Shown: one piece after another, positions 60,459-64,000 of the stretch
Layout of the letters: the number at the start of each line of letters is the position of its first letter
Numbering within the stretch: the first letter of the stretch is position 1
DNA from: Candidatus Saccharimonadota bacterium
Lineage (GTDB): Bacteria; Patescibacteriota; Saccharimonadia; Saccharimonadales; UBA4665
Assembly: GCA_029288365.1 (NCBI GenBank)
Contig: JARIHI010000005.1
Span: forward strand, 1 to 64,000
DNA length: 64,000 bases
Direction: 5' to 3'
The notes under the pieces: generated by a model
What the model was told of the DNA's origin: nothing
The model's input: the letters and a program-made list of their open reading frames with translations, nothing else
Databases searched by the model: none
Position numbers and translations under genes: made by a program

Positions 60459-60475
60459 GCAGAGTAAATCTCTGC
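60459..60475 (+). terminator. Terminator-like hairpin
   Basis: GCAGAG TAAAT CTCTGC followed by TATTTTATT, about 50 nt after the structured tail. Confidence 0.6.
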
Positions 60476-60482
60476 TATTTTA

Positions 60483-60511
60483 TTGACTTTTTAGCAATAC
60501 TGTGCTAGAAT
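60483..60511 (+). promoter_or_regulatory. Promoter of the 60543 gene
   Basis: TTGACT (60483-60488), 17-nt spacer, TAGAAT (60506-60511). Start near 60518, leader about 25 nt. Confidence 0.65.
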
Positions 60512-60542
60512 TTATATACTAAACAACGCTGAAACAAAAACT

Positions 60543-61265
60543 ATGATTACAGAAACTGCTCCCTTACAAACTGAGCCTCAATCTCGACCTCCACGAGTCG
60601 AGCAATTACATACAGGTACGTTTACAAATAGGTTTGGTGAGACGTTTGAGCAACCGGATACAGCAGCACTACAACAGCTGGCAGAGGCAGACCCACGTAT
60701 TACTTACTTCATGGCTCCTAACCCAAGTCCGACTCTCGGAGAAGTAATTATGGACGGGGCGGCAGACGAAAGCGAAAAACCCACGCGTACATCTGGCGAC
60801 ATGATAGATATGATGCGCCACGCCTTAGCCGAGCAAGTCGCTAAAGACTTTCCAGGAAGAAACTTGATAATACGCGGAGCAATGACTTCCATTAATGGTG
60901 CAATGCGCCTAAGGGAAGGTGGCGCAGTGCTCGATACTGCAGACGTTGTAGCTCTGGGCGAAGAAAGAGGCCAAGGATGGTTTCGGGGAACACGTTTCCA
61001 ACAAGGTAGCGAAACTAGAGGACCTAGTATTGACTATCTGAGTATGCAAGCTGCTCTTGAAGCAAAACCATTTGAGGAGGCCATGGCAGAAGGTGGCCCA
61101 GGAGCTAGTCATGAGAGTGTCTTCCCTACTTTGCTTGTCTATGACGCAGAGCAGTTAGAGCGACCTGATGGCGCGTACTACGAGTACACTATACCTCCAG
61201 GCAATGACGCCGTTTTAGCAGCGTACGTTATGGATCGCCCTGCAGACTTTTCCCTCTTAGCATAA
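60543..61265 (+). CDS. Orphan soluble protein, unknown
   Basis: 240 residues, no signal peptide or membrane span, acidic. A Pro/Gln-rich start (residues 1-20) precedes a compact part with repeated acidic helices (DMIDMMRHALAEQVAKDF) and a C-terminal beta/helix domain (FPTLLVYDAEQLERPDGAYYEYTIPPGNDAVLAAYVMD). I recognise no family. It has its own promoter and stands before the giant adhesin. Confidence 0.65.
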   Translation: MITETAPLQTEPQSRPPRVEQLHTGTFTNRFGETFEQPDTAALQQLAEADPRITYFMAPNPSPTLGEVIMDGAADESEKPTRTSGDMIDMMRHALAEQVAKDFPGRNLIIRGAMTSINGAMRLREGGAVLDTADVVALGEERGQGWFRGTRFQQGSETRGPSIDYLSMQAALEAKPFEEAMAEGGPGASHESVFPTLLVYDAEQLERPDGAYYEYTIPPGNDAVLAAYVMDRPADFSLLA

Positions 61266-61404
61266 AATTAAGAAGTAAAATAAGTGATACCAACGCTTTT
61301 CTGAAATACGCATTTGCGAGCCTATAGACAAAGAGTTAAAACGCTTGTGTATATCTGATATCTGCTCTATACTTAACGTATTAAAGCTTAGTTAGTGGGT
61401 TAAC

Positions 61405-64000
61405 ATGAACACAAACAGCGGCCAATGGCAGCCATCTCGCAAGGCTGGCATTGGCCGAAAAATACATACCACTGTTTTATCACTAACGCGCGCAGGCTTG
61501 GTGCGTGGTTTTTTTACGACAACAAAATTAACAAAGCGCCTGGCAGTAAAGTCTTGGTATTTATTCAAAAATATCCCTTATAAACCAATCGCCCACAAGG
61601 TATATTTTGCGGTGTTGGTCAGCAGCTATATATTGCTTGGCGTATTGCAGCGTGCGAAAGTGTTTTATGTAAAACTACACGCTAAGTCTCTGGCTCGTTT
61701 GCATATTCATTTGCACACAAATGTACGTTGGTACAACGCTTGGCACAACTGGCAATGGCATCGCCTCACGCATGTGGGAGTGCTGGCGGTATATGTCATG
61801 TCAGTAGGCAGCCTGCTGCTCATAAACGTCGCGAGGACATTTGCAGCCGATAGCTACAATACTTGGGATTTTTCAAACTCAAGTGATTATACAGTGGACA
61901 ACGGCCTAGAAATTCAAAGCCAGCAAGCTCGAATGAAAGCCCAAAATTATGCTGACGACAGTAATACGAAGGCTCTCTATCACCTTGATGAAGCAAGCGG
62001 AACAAACGCCACTGACTCTTCTAGTCATGCGAACGACGGCACGGTAAGCTCGGGCACCTTTGGCAGCGGCAACTTAAACAACGGTCTGTCTTTCAACGGC
62101 ACTAATAGTTCGGTATCAGTGCCAGATAGCTCTTCTTTGTCACTATCACAAGCTAATACGATTGAAGGTTGGTCAAAACTTTCTAGTGCATTTAGTGCGG
62201 GTTCAAGCGCACAACGCCAACCAATTGTCGACAAGGGCGACTACGCTCTGTACTACGATAATGAAACCGGCAAAGTGGCCTATGAACTTGCTAATGGCAC
62301 CGATACAGGATGGACGCGCGCCGCAGGCAACGATGTAAACGGTAGCTGGGATACTGATGGTAAGTCTGCTGTCACTGCTTCAGTGGCAATGGGGGGCAAC
62401 CTGTACGCAGGGCTGGGTGCAGGGATCGGTGATGCAGAGGTTTGGCGATGGAATGGTAGTACGTGGAGTATGATCGGTGGTGATGGTGTCAATGACAGCT
62501 GGGCCGATCAAACATATGAGTATGTCTATGCTATAGAAAGTGACGGTACAAATATTTATGCTGGATTGGGTACAACTGCTGGTGATGCGGAGGTGTGGAA
62601 GTGGAACGGAAGTAGCTGGACGAAGATCGGTGGTGATGCTGTAAACAGCAGTTGGGCAGTGGGTACCTATGAAATAGTGGGAGCACTTAATTATTTCGGT
62701 GGCAACCTATACGCCGGCCTCGGTAATAGCGCCAACGATGCTGAAGTGTGGCGGTGGAATGGCACGAGTTGGACGAAGATTGGTGGTGATTCTACGAATA
62801 GTGGTTGGACGACGAATTATGAACTAGTAGGTTCCCTGGTAAATGATGGCACTAATCTATATGCTGGATTGGGTACAACTGCTGGTGACGGTGAAGTCTG
62901 GCGGTGGAATGGTAGTACGTGGAGTATGATCGGTGGTGATGGTGTTAGTAGTAGCTGGAATACAAACTACGAAACTGTACGTTCACTATACTGGGCCGGC
63001 GGAGCCTTGTACGCTGGGCTAGGAGACTCTGCTGACGATGCCGAAGTGTGGCGGTTTTCTAGCGGCAGCTGGACACAAATAGGCGGCGATAGCCTAAACA
63101 GCAGTTGGGGCGCAGGATACGAAGGTATTTATGGTTTTTCCTATAATAGCGGTACATTATACGCCGGTCTTGGTACAAGCAATGGTGACGGCGAGGTATA
63201 CAGCTGGAATGGCACGAGTTGGACGAAGATTGGTGGTGACGGTGTGAATAGCAGTTGGGCGACTGCAGCGGGCGACACAGTATATTCTCTGACAAATATC
63301 AGTGGCACTATATACGCAAGTTTATATGATTCAGCCGGCGGTAGTTACGTATACAGCTGGAATGGTAGTACGTGGACACTCGTGGGGGGGCAGTACGTTA
63401 ATGACAGTTGGGGTTATTATGGCGAAGGGTCAGTTGAAACCCTGTTTACCGCAAGAGGCAATCTGTACGCTGGCATGGGTAGTACAGCCGGCAATGCGCA
63501 AGTATGGGAATACAACGGTGATACGGGCCGATGGCACATAGTAGGTGGTCAAGGACTTAATAATAGCTGGGCAGCAAATACGTACGAGCTTATCACTTCA
63601 ATGAATAGCTACAACGGTAATTTAGTAGTAGGTGTTGGCAATACGGCAAACGATGCGGAGGTGTGGTCATACGACGGAAGTAGTTGGACGAAGATTGGTG
63701 GAGATTCTACGAATAGTGGTTGGACGACGAATTATGAAGAAGTCAATTCCCTGGCAAGCTATGGCGGATATCTATACGCCGGCCTCGGTAATAGCGCCAA
63801 CGATGCTGAAGTGTGGCGGTGGAATGGCACGAGTTGGACGAAGATTGGTGGTGATTCTACGAATAGTGGTTGGACGACGAATTATGAACGGGTATCTTCA
63901 ATGACAATCTATAACGGAATGCTCTACGTTGGACTGGGAGCATCTGCTGGTGATGGTGAAGTCTGGCGGTGGAGCGGGTCTTCATGGGCAAAGGTAGGAG
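61405..64000 (+). CDS. Giant repeat surface protein, C-terminus beyond window
   Basis: Open from ATG 61405 to the edge (865 codons). A long basic N-terminus (1-125) leads to one span (HVGVLAVYVMSVGSLLLINVARTFAA near 131-156), then an extracellular LamG/concanavalin-like domain (ALYHLDEASGTNATDSSSHANDG...LSFNGTNSSVSVPDSSSLS, about 190-260). From about residue 315 there are at least 11 propeller-like repeats of about 55 residues with the core NLYAGLG...GDAEVWRWNG.SW..IGGD..NSSW. Such proteins are typical CPR adhesins or fibres, likely contacting host cells. Anchor and end are unseen. Confidence 0.85.
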   Translation, partial: MNTNSGQWQPSRKAGIGRKIHTTVLSLTRAGLVRGFFTTTKLTKRLAVKSWYLFKNIPYKPIAHKVYFAVLVSSYILLGVLQRAKVFYVKLHAKSLARLHIHLHTNVRWYNAWHNWQWHRLTHVGVLAVYVMSVGSLLLINVARTFAADSYNTWDFSNSSDYTVDNGLEIQSQQARMKAQNYADDSNTKALYHLDEASGTNATDSSSHANDGTVSSGTFGSGNLNNGLSFNGTNSSVSVPDSSSLSLSQANTIEGWSKLSSAFSAGSSAQRQPIVDKGDYALYYDNETGKVAYELANGTDTGWTRAAGNDVNGSWDTDGKSAVTASVAMGGNLYAGLGAGIGDAEVWRWNGSTWSMIGGDGVNDSWADQTYEYVYAIESDGTNIYAGLGTTAGDAEVWKWNGSSWTKIGGDAVNSSWAVGTYEIVGALNYFGGNLYAGLGNSANDAEVWRWNGTSWTKIGGDSTNSGWTTNYELVGSLVNDGTNLYAGLGTTAGDGEVWRWNGSTWSMIGGDGVSSSWNTNYETVRSLYWAGGALYAGLGDSADDAEVWRFSSGSWTQIGGDSLNSSWGAGYEGIYGFSYNSGTLYAGLGTSNGDGEVYSWNGTSWTKIGGDGVNSSWATAAGDTVYSLTNISGTIYASLYDSAGGSYVYSWNGSTWTLVGGQYVNDSWGYYGEGSVETLFTARGNLYAGMGSTAGNAQVWEYNGDTGRWHIVGGQGLNNSWAANTYELITSMNSYNGNLVVGVGNTANDAEVWSYDGSSWTKIGGDSTNSGWTTNYEEVNSLASYGGYLYAGLGNSANDAEVWRWNGTSWTKIGGDSTNSGWTTNYERVSSMTIYNGMLYVGLGASAGDGEVWRWSGSSWAKVG
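62340..64000 (+). repeat. Tandem ~165-bp repeats of the surface protein
   Basis: At least 11 diverged copies in frame. Two segments, 62707-62824 and 63772-63889, read identically over 118 bp at 1065 bp distance, while the copies between them have drifted. This indicates recent gene conversion or duplication. Confidence 0.85.

Noticed and set aside
62340-64000. CRISPR-like or VNTR DNA array
   Set aside because: The repeats are in frame, about 165 bp long and diverged at synonymous sites; they code for protein repeats without spacers.

Overview
The window reads like a chromosomal segment of a Patescibacteria/CPR bacterium, most likely Candidatus Saccharibacteria (TM7). This is inferred from gene content: a membrane-anchored ClpC-like ATPase, a type IV pilus cluster without an outer-membrane secretin, sortase with an LPxTG-like substrate (a monoderm trait), short TsaB, HrcA and TilS, very large repeat surface proteins, and almost no biosynthesis. 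No 16S gene is present, so the placement is inference. Base composition is moderate, with two small clearly GC-richer islands at 9.75-10.25 kb and 60.0-60.3 kb.

Layout. 1-2.2 kb: ClpC-like ATPase (runs off the left edge), a membrane partner and two tRNA-Pro genes. 2.3-9.5 kb (minus): exported LysM-like protein, YmdB phosphoesterase, hydrolase, RNase Y, tsaB/tsaE, recX, Nudix and recA, with one PRC-barrel gene on plus. 9.6-10.35 kb: GC-rich membrane-protein cassette with structured flanks. 10.4-19.9 kb: type IV pilus genes pilB, pilC, major pilin, three minor pilins, pilM, pilN, pilO and a PilP-like protein. 19.9-26.6 kb (minus): yebC, phosphatase, ruvC, ruvA, UbiB-like kinase, ruvB, PH-domain protein. 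26.7-31.6 kb: stress and redox genes around a Crp/Fnr regulator with readable operators. 31.7-34.0 kb: sorted beta-propeller surface protein and its sortase. 34.0-36.3 kb: a GT-C-like membrane protein, then tRNA-Lys with an odd structured neighbour. 36.4-41.9 kb: rimK operon facing a GGDEF cyclase. 41.9-47.3 kb: hrcA-grpE and dnaK-cutA-dnaJ with CIRCE operators. 47.3-58.98 kb: kinase, lepA, murJ, VirD4/HerA-like ATPase, ftsH, tilS and small membrane, HD and TSUP genes. 59.0-64.0 kb: structured RNA-like region, tRNA-Met, orphan genes, the second GC-rich cassette and a giant repeat adhesin running off the right edge.

The most notable assembly is at 36.9-41.9 kb. It holds RimK (ribosomal S6 glutamate ligase), an ATP-grasp fused to a RimB-like aspartic protease domain, and a MATCAP/DUF1704-type metallopeptidase. 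A complete diguanylate cyclase is divergent to them. This looks like a writer/eraser system for C-terminal amino-acid tails, possibly tied to c-di-GMP as in the Pseudomonas rim operon.

A second genome-wide signal is that many genes start 6-8 nt after a good -10 box, which predicts leaderless mRNAs. Others, such as recA, flavodoxin and the KGG protein, have strong Shine-Dalgarno leaders.
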